Assembly: GCA_963969595.1 (NCBI GenBank)
Contig: OZ018411.1
Coordinates: 25,046,545 to 25,110,544, forward strand
DNA length: 64,000 nt
Direction: 5' to 3'
DNA from: Neckera pumila
Lineage: Eukaryota > Streptophyta > Bryopsida > Hypnales > Neckeraceae
Below the pieces are notes generated by a model. The model was given only the letters and a program-made list of their open reading frames with translations. It did no database searches and was not told where the DNA came from. The position numbers were made by a program, and so were the translations under genes. Shown here in pieces: positions 12,196 to 22,929 of this stretch; position 1 is the stretch's first letter, and every line of letters starts with the position of its first letter.

Positions 12196-12751
12196 ATGGC
12201 ACAAGGCACACTAGTTTTCTTAAAGACAAGAAAACAAAATAGCTTTTAAGAAATATAGTTTTAGCTTTAAGTGAATATCCCAAAAATTCTTAAAGCTCAA
12301 AGTAAAAATAGCCATGTTTGGGCAAACAGCAAAAATTCCAAAAAATTAGAAATATTTCTTTTATAATATATTTTATAATAGAGTACATTATTTGTTTATT
12401 CATGAAAATATTTTATTCCTTCCCTTTGAATTATTGATTTCAAGAATCTTCTCATAAGGCAATTATAGCATTTTCTTGGAAAATATTACTTAAGATCCTA
12501 TTTTGAACTCTATGCTCACAATTCCCCTTCTGCCAAAAGATCTATAGGATTTGGAATGCTTGCTAGAACAATCTCATGGTTTGAATTTAGTACTTGTTTC
12601 AGTTCCATCTTTAGAGTTTTCAACAATTTTGTCTTTCTTTTTATATGATACCTAATCCTATTAAATACTTTTTGTAATTCAATGAAGTGTACTTTTCAAA
12701 ATATTGACTATGCATATGGAAATAATTAAACATTTAGAAATTAAGCAAAAT

Positions 12752-13480
12752 TTAACCCCTAAAGGACCATTGTCCCTTCGGAGGACAAATGCATTTTGGG
12801 CAGGTACCTACACACTGAAATATTGTTGTGATTTTTGGAAACTTTTTTTGAAGATAGAAAAACTGATAAGCTTTGTGGGAATATAATTTTTTTCACAATC
12901 GGTGCCCGGGAAAAAAATATATGACCAAATAAGCTCAAAACAGGGGACGGCGGGCAGCCCGGGCAACAAAAAAGAATGGACAGAAGTTTGAATTTTTTTT
13001 TTTATATTTTTTTTCTCATAGAGTATATTTTTGTCTATCTGGAAAGCTTTCATTCATTTCATTTGGATTTTGTATGAGAATGTTATGGACATTCTTGTTT
13101 TTTGGGCAGCTAAAGCATCTTCTTGAAAAAAATAACTTCTAGGATGCATTTCTGAATGCAATTTTTCAAATTTTTCAGTTGTTTTTTTTCCTCATGATTT
13201 ATATTGCTTGCTAGAACAATTTCACCATTGGGATTAGTGCATGTTAATTCCATCTAAAATGTATGAATATTTTAGATTATCCTTCTATCTTGTATCTACT
13301 TCTACTTAACAATTTTTTTTAAAATGACAATTGATATTTTTTGAATTTCTTTTTTTTTCCTAGACTCTCAATTCAATTCTCCACTACAAAGGTTTAAAGC
13401 TCAAAACTCTTCTAATGGTAGGCTCAATGCTCACAAGCTTGCATTCTTGAGTTCACATACTAGCACCATTGTCAAAAATT
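12752..13480 (+). mobile_element. TTAA element, family A, 3'-truncated
   Basis: Starts TTAACCCCTAAAGGACC with the CCTTCGGAGGACAAATGC block and follows family A through the TTTGGATTTTGTATGAGA segment. It breaks off near 13480 where a CATTAG-type element begins; no right TTAA end is found. Confidence 0.75.
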
Positions 13481-13499
13481 GTAAATGAAAGTATACAAG

Positions 13500-13753
13500 C
13501 ATTGGAGGTCCATTTCAGGCCCGTTCTCCAATTTGGCCAGATATGTGAACAACCGGTACAAGCTGTCAGAAAAAAAAAAAAAAAAAAAAAATCTCTCCCA
13601 AATATCATTTTAGGCCTATTTTTTAATTTTTTTTAATTTTTTAATGACGTGGCACTCTCTCAACCACATCAGCTAGCATCTTTCTTGCGTGGGAACGTTG
13701 CGGGAACGCAGGATAACTTGCGGGCTCTTGGAGGCCTCAGATCTCTTCTAATG
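13500..13753 (-). mobile_element. CATTAGAAGAG element, short copy, inverted
   Basis: Inverted relative to 19765-20338: ATTGGAGGTCCATTTCAGGC at the left, then a poly-A run, then TTGGAGGCCTCAGATCTCTT and CTAATG at the right. The outermost left ~20 bp of the TIR are lost. Confidence 0.65.
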
Positions 13754-13760
13754 AACATAT

Positions 13761-13893
13761 GTACCTATAATATAGATACCACACACTATAGAAGATGTAT
13801 TAATCATAAACACCTATAATATGGGTATTTGTAACATCTAGATCTTCTAATTATAGATGGTTTCTATAGTATATATACCTATAACATAGGTGT
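13761..13893. repeat. Imperfect inverted repeat, possible small MITE
   Basis: TACCTATAATATAGATACC at the left pairs with TATATACCTATAACATAGGT at the right, with TTCTATAGT inside each arm. It is short and AT-rich, so chance symmetry cannot be excluded. Confidence 0.4.
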
Positions 13894-14005
13894 GTAGTAT
13901 TTTAGGCTCATGGGTTCACACTCCTATGCTTGTATAATGGCAACCCTCATTCTACATAAGGTATATGTGTCTATAATCACCATTGCATAAAATGCGTCAT
14001 CTACA

Positions 14006-14200
14006 CACTATAAGAAACCCATGTTTAAGATGATGGATTTTAGGTGACATCCATGTAACAACCTATGTATTTATGTCAACATTAATGTCCAACATAGTAT
14101 CTTGTTGTTATGTTGAACAATATTGTTGACATAAAAACACGCATTATTACATTCAATGTCATCTAAAATCCATCACCTCAAACATAGGTTCTTTATAGTG
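14006..14200. mobile_element. CACTATAAG-ended MITE with 3-bp duplication
   Basis: Ends CACTATAAGAAACCCATG and AACATAGGTTCTTTATAGTG, an ACA on each side (14003-14005, 14201-14203), and a long internal inverted repeat around ATGATGGATTTTAGGTGACA. CACTA ends plus a 3-bp duplication fit a non-autonomous CACTA (CMC) element. Confidence 0.8.
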
Positions 14201-14203
14201 ACA

Positions 14204-15002
14204 TTTGGACCAAACATGACACTTAAACCTAAATATTGAGGACACAAGATATATACAATCAAGCCATGTAAGTCAAAAAGAGACAAGAAGAGTCTAATGC
14301 CAAATTCTGGTACATTCATAAGATATTATGTCCAAAAAATGATCTTTTACTAGGTGAATCAAAATTAGAATCATTTGGTGCAATGGATAAATTTTCAGTG
14401 AATTTTTAGTGAAAAGAGGATGAAATATGTACGGAACGCAATGTTGGACATGTAGTTGTAATTTTTGAGTATAAAAGCTTGTAGGCTATTTTTAGTTCAT
14501 ACATGGTGCAATAATCACATGGCATAGTCCTGTAAATGAACCATGATGTATCCCAAAAATTATCCTCTTGTATTTAAATGGCATACAATATGGATCTCAA
14601 AAGCGTCCCTTACTAATTGAAAATGGAGCATTGAACCCAAAACATTCATTACCATATTTCTATTGATTGAAAAGGAAACATCTATGGCTTTTCATTTGTT
14701 TATAATTTTTCCTTGTGTGCTACATTGCCCTTTCTCTTTTCATGCACCCCACGATTGACTTTTGTCGCCTACAACTTCCTATTATGTCTGGATACCATAT
14801 AAAGACAAGTATTGAACTTTTGCATTTCAATTCTTTAATTTTGCATTAATCATATTAGACTGTTTTAGATGGGCAATCCGAAGGCTTAGTTACTTTGACC
14901 CCTTAGCATTTTGGCGTCCCAATTATGGGTGACAAACTAAGAAGTTATACGGGCTTCAATGACTACAAAACTTCTCATTTATCCAAACCAATGCTTGACT
15001 TC
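14204..15002. other. No feature seen
   Basis: AT-rich spacer of about 800 bp. No gene, RNA gene or paired terminal repeat recognised. Confidence 0.3.
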
Positions 15003-15551
15003 AAACCCCCTAAAGGACGGAGGCACATTTTGGGCAAAAATTGTGAAAAATGCCACTTTTTAGGACAATGAGAAAAAAATGATTTTTTTTTCAAAATTTA
15101 AAAGTACAAATTTGCACTAGACAATTGTAGGAATGTGTAGAAAAAAAATTCAAAAACTTTGACCGCACAGATTTAAAGATTATAACATTGAAGAAATTTT
15201 TTTTTTCCAACCTTATCCAACATGGTGAATAGACTTTAACTCCTCTTAGAGTGAGATTTTTACACTATACATGGCTATTTTTTAGACATTTGCATCTTCT
15301 ATCACATAAATTACATACTTGTCAAATTTTAGAATTAGAAGATGAGTTCTGCACATGCTACTTGAAGCTACCCAAACTACTTGAAAAATATAGGATAGTA
15401 TATTAACTTTTAATCCAGACACCCGATTAGAAGAAAAATTGTATTTCTATTATGGGGGTATATGAATTCAAATTTCATAAACACCCATCCAAAATTGACT
15501 TTGTAGGAACATAACCAGATTTTCAATTGTCTAATCAATAGACAATTGTCT
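15003..15551. mobile_element. TTAA-type MITE, family C, decayed left end
   Basis: Starts AAACCCCCTAAAGGACG, with the flanking TTAA mutated, and carries the AAAAATGCCACTTTTTAGGA block of the intact copy at 51692-52224. It runs to a TTAA at 15552 shared with the next element, so its right end may have been the landing site of that element. Confidence 0.5.
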
Positions 15552-16148
15552 TTAACCCTTAAAGGACCACAAGGCCACCACATGGTTTCTGCAACTACAT
15601 TTGTAATGAATTCGATATGTGAATCTTACTAACAAGCCGTGAACAACTAAGAGACCCTACATGATTTTTTCCACTAAATCCGTTAGTGCAATCCAATTGA
15701 GAAATGATTGAGTGTGCAATTTTTGATGAATTTTTTGAGAATGAAAAAGGCGTTGTGGGCCATTACTTTACATTTTTATATCTTTTTTTCTACACCTCCA
15801 AATGGTTTGAAAAAAATTACACGTCAATATTATAATGATATATTTGTGGAAAAAAAATTAGAGTTTTTGAATTACTTTTGAGCATTCCAATTGCAACATT
15901 TTGATTTCAGCATACATTCAAAGTACCGCTTAACTAAACATCTTTCATCAATCTTGTCAATGGTGGCATTTTCTGAAAAATTGTGCAATTTTGTTGATCT
16001 TTATTATAGGATAGCTAAATAAGTCTTCTTTCATTCCAATGGTGGCGATCATCAAAATTATTCTACACGAATGAAGAACCAAGCTTGTTACAAGAGCTAG
16101 TCAAGAAAACAAGAATTATGCTCAAACACCCAGTCCTTTAGAGGTTAA
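15552..16148. mobile_element. TTAA-flanked MITE, family D
   Basis: Left TTAACCCTTAAAGGACCAC and right AGTCCTTTAGAGGTTAA, both bounded by TTAA. The 597-bp interior is non-coding. Confidence 0.7.
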
Positions 16149-16285
16149 AGGATTAAGAAACCATACATTTTACAATACTTTGAAATTTCATAACTTATTC
16201 ATACAGTGTCCAAATAATGTATGCTAAAGTATTTAGGAATCTTCTTTCACATTGCCAATAAGATACAATTAAAACAATTGTATGC

Positions 16286-16774
16286 TTAACCCCAGAAGAA
16301 CGTGCTGGTCACTATGGAAATCAACCTTTGAGGTCTTGTGTAAATCATTGCTTAAAAAAATCCAAAAGTACTCATTTGAGGTCAAACTACTTTGCAAAAC
16401 CTCCCTTTTCACATAAAACCCCAAAGATGAGCATTTGCCAACTTCTATCTTGTATGGAAGGATTATCTATCATCCATCAGACACTTAATGTCTTGGGCAT
16501 CTTTCTAGGGTTCATATTAGTAAATATGCTCAACTGCAATTAGTATGGGTTAATCCATAAAACAACATGGCGGACTTTTTTCTGTACGATGGATGACAGA
16601 GAATCCTTCTGTGTAGGACAAAAGTGCAAAAGTGCAAATTTTGTGTGAAAAAGGAAAGTCTTTTCCAATAGTTTGACTTCCAATAAGTACCTTCGGATTT
16701 TTTTACATAGATGATTCACATTGTAGCCAAAGGGGTGATTTTCACGTGCACTAGCCCGTCCTTTGGGGGTTCAA
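16286..16774. mobile_element. TTAA-type MITE, family E
   Basis: Left TTAACCCCAGAAGAACGTGC and right CCCGTCCTTTGGGGGTTCAA (right TTAA mutated). The interior CATCCATCAGACACTTAATG and GGATGACAGAGAATCC segments match 6610-6806 and 50315-50545. Confidence 0.65.
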
Positions 16775-16822
16775 GGTTATGTTCTCACTTGGTGTTAAAG
16801 AGTATTATTATTGAGAGTCTTA

Positions 16823-17682
16823 GGGCCTATTTACACCAAAAATCTTGGGCTCCACCAATAAACACATGTAGTACCTTGTTCAAGGGATGAAACCATTGTA
16901 AGTGGGGGTACCATGCTTGAAACAAGAGACTATAAGTAGGTAGTGACCCAAACATTTGGTATAAATAAAAAAAATTGAGTCATAGCCCAATGTGCATTTG
17001 TGCTGAATCTTTTTATTTTGAGTTATCCATAGAAATAGGTTAAAAACAGGCCAAAAACAACACAAAAATGACACTATAAGAAAACCTTGTTTTAAATGAT
17101 GTTCAATATCTCAATTGACATCTAAGTGAATGGATTTTAGGTGATGTCAAAAAAAAACCTTGTGTTTTCATGACAACAATGATGTCCATTGATGTTACAT
17201 TGGACATCATTGTTGACATGAAAACGCGTTTTTTTTTTTGATGTCACCTAAAATCCATTTACTTAGACGTCAAAAAAATTTAGTTTCTAATAGTATAAGC
17301 AGGCCAAAATCCAAGCCAGAAAAGTCCAAATCAACCTAGAAATGGTCCAGAATTGCTTAGAAATGGCCAAAATAGTCCAGAAAACGAATAGTATACAATT
17401 GAAAAAAATTGAAAAAAATGTCTCCCCAAATTTCTTCTTGGCCTTTGGGGTTGGGTACCTCGAAGAGCTTCCTAGAAATACTCCCTTTAGGTTTGGAAAG
17501 TCAATCCACTTCATCAACGTAGGATTCCAACAAGGATTTCCATCCACGGAAAAAGTTATAGTCTACAACCGAAGTTTTCTTTGGTGTAAACCCCAATGCG
17601 AGGTACCACAGCTATCCTCCAATCAAACCATTCAATTTCTTTAGGCTCCAACCCAAAGTTTCCAGGTGGTATAAACAGGCCC
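16823..17682. mobile_element. Tourist-like MITE inside element J
   Basis: Ends GGGCCTATTTACACC and GGTATAAACAGGCCC are flanked by TTA on both sides (16820-16822, 17683-17685). The relative at 29728-29845 has a single GGTCTTAGGAATG at the matching point, so it shows the empty site and supports TTA as the duplicated target. It hosts a CACTA-type MITE. The open frames on both strands near 17287-17644 are not supported as genes. Confidence 0.85.
17072..17295. mobile_element. CACTATAAG-ended MITE, nested
   Basis: Left CACTATAAGAAAACC; right end TTTCTAATAGTA is a slightly mutated complement. The TTTTAGGTGATGTCAAAAAA and TTTTTGATGTCACCTAAAAT internal inverted repeat matches the family at 14006-14200. 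The flanking triplets (TGA, TAA) do not match well. Confidence 0.7.
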
Positions 17683-17799
17683 TTAAGAATGCAGTGAGAC
17701 CTGCTTTTGGACCAGATTCATATTGCAAGCATCCCCCCCCTCCCCCCCCCAAAGGTGCATTGGGTCAATTTAGGCCGATTCATGGTTGCAAGTAGCTAA

Positions 17800-18596
17800 G
17801 AGCATCTTCACTAGAGCATGCCACAATGCCCATATTTGACATGTGGCGTGCCCGGATTATTTCTAGTGTCCTACCAGTAGCAACCTTTAGCATTTGTCAA
17901 CTCCGGCCACTTGAATTTTTTGTCCAAACACTCCATCTTGCAGGACATTAAACATTACAAAAAATATGAGGCCTCAATAAGGCTGCTAAGCCTGGACCTC
18001 CCGTGGTGATATTATGGGAAAAAAAAATTGAAAATTGAAAATGTGACGTGCTCGCATTTTGACCACGTTAGCGTTGTCAATGCCACGTCAGCACTATTAG
18101 CACCACGTCAGCGCTACACCATTTGGAATTTATTATTTACCACAATTTTTTTTTTCAAAATTTGAATTCATATTTGCAATCAGAGGCCCCAAATTAGCTA
18201 GGGGGGCTAGTAAGTATCCCTAGATACGGCTCAAATATAGGGGGCTTTTATTTACTTTTACCCTCATGAAACCCAAAATTACCTTGCTGGGCCCACAAAG
18301 GATGGCGCAATTTAACGTTTTTCCTCCATCTTCCCGTGTCTCTCACTTTTGACTTCTAGTATGCTATGACACAAAGATCTTTCAAGAAAGCAATTTTTTA
18401 TTAATTTAGTGGCCCTACACAAATGAGGGAGCTCCAAATTCCAAACTCATTAATGAATTACCTTGGAAAGTAGGTTGTGATGTGCATGCATCCTATTTTC
18501 AGTGGGGGCCCGGAAACGAGGCGGGTCCTGTTAACAACTAGCACACGCCACAATACACATTTCGAAAAAATATTTGGAGCACCGGTGGAGATGCTC
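17800..18596. mobile_element. Tourist-like MITE, GAGCATC family, long copy
   Basis: Left GAGCATCTTCAC after TAA (17797-17799); right GTGGAGATGCTC. The right TAA is interrupted by a mariner MITE exactly after TA. The interior includes an R2-family fragment at about 18150-18330 and several ACGTCAGCGCTA-like short repeats. Confidence 0.75.
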
Positions 18597-18598
18597 TA

Positions 18599-18701
18599 CA
18601 CAAAATAGTGAAATTAGGTTGCCCACGACTATAGTTGACCATGTCTGAAAGTGTTAGATATGAGAAATTAGTGTGGGACAACCTAATTTCACTATTTTGT
18701 G
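18599..18701. mobile_element. 103-bp mariner/Stowaway-like MITE
   Basis: Ends CACAAAATAGTGAAATTAGG and CCTAATTTCACTATTTTGTG are perfect inverted repeats flanked by TA. A second copy of identical length lies inverted at 57093-57195. The target was the TAA duplication of the preceding Tourist-like element. Confidence 0.85.
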
Positions 18702-18978
18702 TAAGTTACATGACTGCATTGCTCATGTCAACTCTTGCACCGCCCCAAAATACAAAAAAAATGAAAGAGAACTCTCTGCATGAAACTACTGTACAGTGCC
18801 CCATACTTCGCCAGAGGAGCCAATTGGTGCTCAGCGACAACAAAAGAATTCAGTTCAGTTCAGTTCGAGGCAAACCGATGGATGGCTTTTATGCCACGCC
18901 AGGCGTACGTACCGCCCCACCGCAAAGTTGACCCCCCAACTGAACCAGCACTTTCTGCTACTGTGCCTAACTTAGTTA

Positions 18979-19250
18979 AGGTGGGCACACCCAAATGCGC
19001 CACTGACCTTAAACCGCCGTCTATACTCTCTGTACATCTCCAAAATCAGCTCTGTACCTATGTGCAACAAACGCTTTTAGAACCAAACTTTGTTCCTTAA
19101 TAACTTTTGCATATAGTATCCAAATGCTACGTTTTTTGGTGCGTTGGAACCTCCTTTCACTTGCCAACAAGGCAATATGAAAATCTAACCAGCCTAGTAA
19201 CAGTAACTAAGCACAGTACCAATTTGTGGCGGTTTTGGGTGTACTCACCT
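18979..19250. mobile_element. TA-flanked MITE, AGGTGGG family
   Basis: Ends AGGTGGGCACACCC and GGGTGTACTCACCT, with TA on each side. A close relative lies at 41786-42054 and a longer, related one at 30483-30878. The interior holds a module resembling AATAACTTTTGCATATAGTA. Non-coding. Confidence 0.75.
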
Positions 19251-19764
19251 TACTACTAGTGTAACCCTGTGCCATTTGCCACAGCCAAAATCATAGTAAA
19301 AATAATTTTCTAATTTTCTAACTCATAATAAAAACTTTGAAATTCAATAACTTTTACACTGTGGGTCCAAATGCCACGAAACAAAGCCCGTCCATTCCTC
19401 CTCACCAAGAGCTCTCCAACGATACCAAGAAGGCAATCAAAATCAAAGCAAAAATAATTTTCTAATTTTTTGGTCCACAAATACTTTGAAATTCAATAAA
19501 TTCGGCATCGTAGCTCCAAACGTCACGAAACCAAGCCCATGCACCCCCTCCTCGCGAGGACTTTCCAACGGTACCAAGCACGCCATCGGGGGATGCACGA
19601 TCCGGGATATCTCAACGTAACAAAACAAACAAACAAACCACCGAACTTAAGGTATGGACTAGTGTGCCCTGTGCCGTTGTCACAGTCAAAACAAAAATAA
19701 ATGTATTTCTCTAATTTTTTTATTCAATAAAAACTTCGAAAGTCAATATCTTTCACACCACATT

Positions 19765-20338
19765 CATTAGAAGAGATTTGAGGCCTCCAAGAATTCACAA
19801 GTTATCATTAAGAAAAGTTTCAGCCCTTGAAGGGGCCGTGAGTTTTGCACCCTTGAGGTGCAATTAGGGAAAAAATTAGAATTAAAAAATTATTTTTTAT
19901 TTTAAAAAAGTTGGGTGCTGACATGTCATGTCAGCGCCACGTCAATTTTTTTATTTTTTTAATATTTTTTTACTTTTTAATATTTTTTTAATAAAAAAAT
20001 GTTTTTTTATTTTTCTGTAATTGCACTGTGGGGTGCTGAAAATCAAAAACTTGCAGCCCCTTGCAGGGTTCATAATTCTTGTAATGCCTGCGTTCCCAAA
20101 CTGCGAGAACACAAGAAAGCTGTTGGCTGATGTGGTCAAAATAGTGCCACGTCACTTTTCACAAAAAAATAAAAAAAATTTGGACCTAAAATGATATTTG
20201 GGAGAGAATTTTTTTATTTTTTTTTATTTTTTTTTGAAAAATAAAATTTTGACAGCCTGTACCGGTTGTTCACAGATATGGCCAGATTGGAGAATGGGCC
20301 TGAAACGGTCCTCCAATGCCCTCAAATCTCTTATGATG
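19765..20338. mobile_element. CATTAGAAGAG element, with nested MITE
   Basis: Left CATTAGAAGAGATTTGAGG, right CCTCAAATCTCTTATGATG. Inserted in an R1 unit whose TTTCACACC and TCAAATGCCATGAAACAAAG parts now lie on either side. Carries the family H MITE at 19806-20086. Confidence 0.75.
19806..20086. mobile_element. Family H MITE, nested
   Basis: Left CATTAAGAAAAGTTTCAGCC with GAAGGGGCCGTGAG; right CCCCTTGCAGGGTTCATAAT ending GTAATG. The AT-only centre and the CAGCCCTTGAAGGGG type subterminal palindrome agree with 2875-3255 and 41216-41653. Confidence 0.6.
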
Positions 20339-20844
20339 TCAAATGCCATGAAACAAAGCCCGTCCACCTCTCTTGGCCAAGAGCTTTCCAAAGGTATCAA
20401 AAACGTGACCAAAATCAAAGTAAAAGTAATATCCTAATTTTTCGATTCCATAAATACTTCGAAATTCGCACTGTAGGTCCAAACGCCACAAAACCAAGCC
20501 TGTATACCCCTCCTCGCTGAGCCCTTTTTGACGGTACCAAGCACTCGGCCGGGGGACACACGGTCCATGAGATCTCAACGTAACAAAACAAAACAAACAT
20601 CCAAACTTAAGGTATGGACGCGACCAAAATCAAAGTAAAAGTAATATCCTAATTTTTTGATTCCATAAATACTTCAAAATTCAATAACTTCCACACCGTA
20701 GGTCCAAACGCCACGAAACCAAGTCCTTGCACCCCTCCTCACCAAGCCCTTTCCGACGATACCAAGCACGCGGCTGAGGGATGTACGGTCTAGGAGATCT
20801 CAGTGTAACAAAACAAAACAAAACAAACAATCAACCAGCCAAAC

Positions 20845-21768
20845 TTAACCCCTAAAGGACCATTGTCCCTTCGGGGGACAAATGCATTTTCGGGTAGGTA
20901 CCTACGGGCTGGAATTTTCTTCTGATTTTTTGGAGCTTTTTTTGGAGGTAGAAAAGCTGAATAGCTTCATGGGAATATAATTTTTCTCACAATCGGTGCT
21001 TGGAAACAAAAGTTATGACCAAATAAGCTTAAAACAGGGGATGGCGGGCAGCAAAAAAAATTTGCAATTTTTTTTTTTTTTTCAAGTATTTTTTTCTCAT
21101 AGATTATATTTTTGTCTATATAGAAAGCTTTGATTCATTTCATTTGGATTTTGTATGAGAAAGTAATGGAGATTCTTGTTTTTTGGGCAGATAGAGCATT
21201 TTTTTGAAAAAAATAACTTGTAGGATTCATTTCTGAATGAAATTTTTGAAATTTTTGAATTTTTTTTTTGTATGGTATAGTTTACTTGTTAGAACAATCT
21301 AACCATTGGGATTAGTGCATTTTAATCCCACCCTAAATATATAAATATTTTAGATTTTCCTTCTATCTTGTACCTACTTCTACTTAACAATATTTTTAAT
21401 AATAAAAATTAAGTCTTTTTGAATTTTTTTTTTTTGCTAGATTCTCAACTCAATTGTCCAGTATAAACATGAAAAGCTCAAAACTTTGTAGTGCAAAAAA
21501 ATAAAGTTAAAAATGTTCAAAGTCAAAAAATCTAGTCCCACAATGTGCTGAAAAATTTGTTTTTTTCCCTTTAAACACAGATATCTTGCAATTTGTGTAG
21601 TCAAAAATTCTGAAATTTTTTCCACACACTCTCATACTAGTTAGGTGTAAGATCATACGGTTAGATGTGGAAAAAAAACATTTTTCAAATTTTTTTACTT
21701 TTTGCTATAGAAATGGCAGTTTTGAGTGTTTTTTGGTAGAAAAAGGGCCTCAGTCTTTTAGGGGTTAA
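20845..21768 (+). mobile_element. TTAA-flanked piggyBac-type MITE, family A, complete
   Basis: Ends TTAACCCCTAAAGGACC and CAGTCTTTTAGGGGTTAA; 924 bp including both TTAAs. It lies in the last R1 unit: the flanks CAAAC and GGTATGGA read continuously across one TTAA in the uninterrupted units at 19647-19650 and 20607-20610. TTAA target duplication with a TIR starting CCCT/CCCC is the signature of piggyBac transposons. No transposase frame is present. Confidence 0.88.
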
Positions 21769-22139
21769 GGTATGGATTAAAGTAGAACTACCCATACTAT
21801 TACCATATAGACTAGTGATCCCAAAACTAGTTTATTGAATTTAGTGCAATATGCTACCTTCAAGACAAACATGCATCAACTTGAGAGTGAGCGGCATTAA
21901 AAAAAGTAGAAAAGAAAGGACTTTGTAAGCTGTAAAGGATGATTGGAAGTACTATAACCCAAAGTTGACTAAACAGATGCTAATTCCAATGTGGAGGAAG
22001 TAACAAATTGGCTATCAAATTCTATTGGTTGTTGCGATCTTGCCTAAAATCTAATTTTTTGAGGATTTTCTTCAATGTACATTTAGCTACTAAAAATTTT
22101 AAGTAGCAGTGTAGCAAATTTTATCCAGTTTTGTGAACG
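21769..22139. other. No feature seen
   Basis: AT-rich spacer starting with the displaced end of an R1 unit. Nothing else recognised. Confidence 0.3.
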
Positions 22140-22395
22140 CTGATACAGACTAGTGTGCCCTATACCATTGCTACAATCAAAATAGAAATAAAAGTAATTT
22201 TCTAGTTTTTTTAAACCAAAAAAAACTTCGAAATTCAATAATTCTCGCTCGAGAAGATGGAATGCCATGAAACAAAGCCCGTGCACCCTTCCTCGCTGAG
22301 GGCTTTCTGACGATACCAAACACACAGCTGAAGGAGGCATGGTCTGGCAGATCTCAATATAACACACAAAATAAACAAACAGCCTGTCTTAAAGA
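22140..22395 (-). repeat. Dispersed repeat R1, minus orientation
   Basis: CACACTAGTCTG-type start, GAATGCCATGAAACAAAGCC, CCTTCCTCGCTGAGGGCTTT, GATACCAAACACAC and AGATCTCAATATAAC follow the R1 order. Confidence 0.65.
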
Positions 22396-22929
22396 TATAG
22401 ATGGATTTGCTATCCAGGTACTTTGGAGAAGCTATTTGTCAGCTCTCCATATTTTTCAGAGATTGAAAAGTTTGAAAGAAGTCATTTACAAAAAGAATGA
22501 AGCCTATCTCACAAGAAGTAAATTTTTTGTGATTTTTCAAAGCTAAAATGTTAAAGCATGAATAGACCCTTGTTAAAGCGTGGGTTGACATGTCCACTCT
22601 CCAAGTGCATTGCCATCACGATAAAGGGGGTGCAAAGATTGTGGTATTGGATGGTCCACTGATGTAAATGGGAAGATCTTAGAGGTGGCAGGATCGGGTG
22701 GATGGTGGTAATGGGCAATTCAATTTTACTAAATTACAATTTTTTTTCAAATTTTCTAGAATAGTTGGCAAATGAAAGGAGGTCCAACGCACCAAAGATA
22801 GCAACATTTGGAGTCCATCTCCAAAAGGTATGAATGGTCAAAGTTTGTGTTGGGAACTTAGAGGTTTCGAAACCGTTCTCTTCCATATAGGTACAAATTG
22901 ATTTTGGAGTGATGATGGCCATTTTGGAA
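22396..22929. other. No feature seen
   Basis: No gene, RNA gene or paired repeat recognised in this AT-rich spacer. Confidence 0.3.

Larger units (their letters stand above)
16785..17740. mobile_element. Small element J, split by a later insertion
   Basis: Outer parts TATGTTCTCACTTGGTGTTA (16786) and AGTGAGACCTGCTTTTGGAC (about 17700) line up with the uninterrupted relative at 29728-29845. The two halves are separated by the Tourist-like element at 16823-17682. Confidence 0.65.
19253..20844 (-). repeat. R1 tandem array, about 215-bp units, interrupted
   Basis: At least four complete or partial units read with the landmarks AATAATTTTCTAATTTTTT, CCAAACGCCACGAAACCAAG, CACCCCTCCTCGC, GGTACCAAGCAC, GATCTCAACGTAACAAAAC and CTTAAGGTATGGA. 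Units start near 19253, 19440, 19661, 20405 and 20616. The third is split by the element at 19765-20338, and the last ends in the TTAA element at 20845. On the minus strand each unit stays open in one frame, but I recognise no protein. Confidence 0.75.

Noticed and set aside
17287..17644. Overlapping 86- and 100-codon frames on both strands
   Set aside because: They lie inside the Tourist-like MITE at 16823-17682 and cross a nested element boundary.
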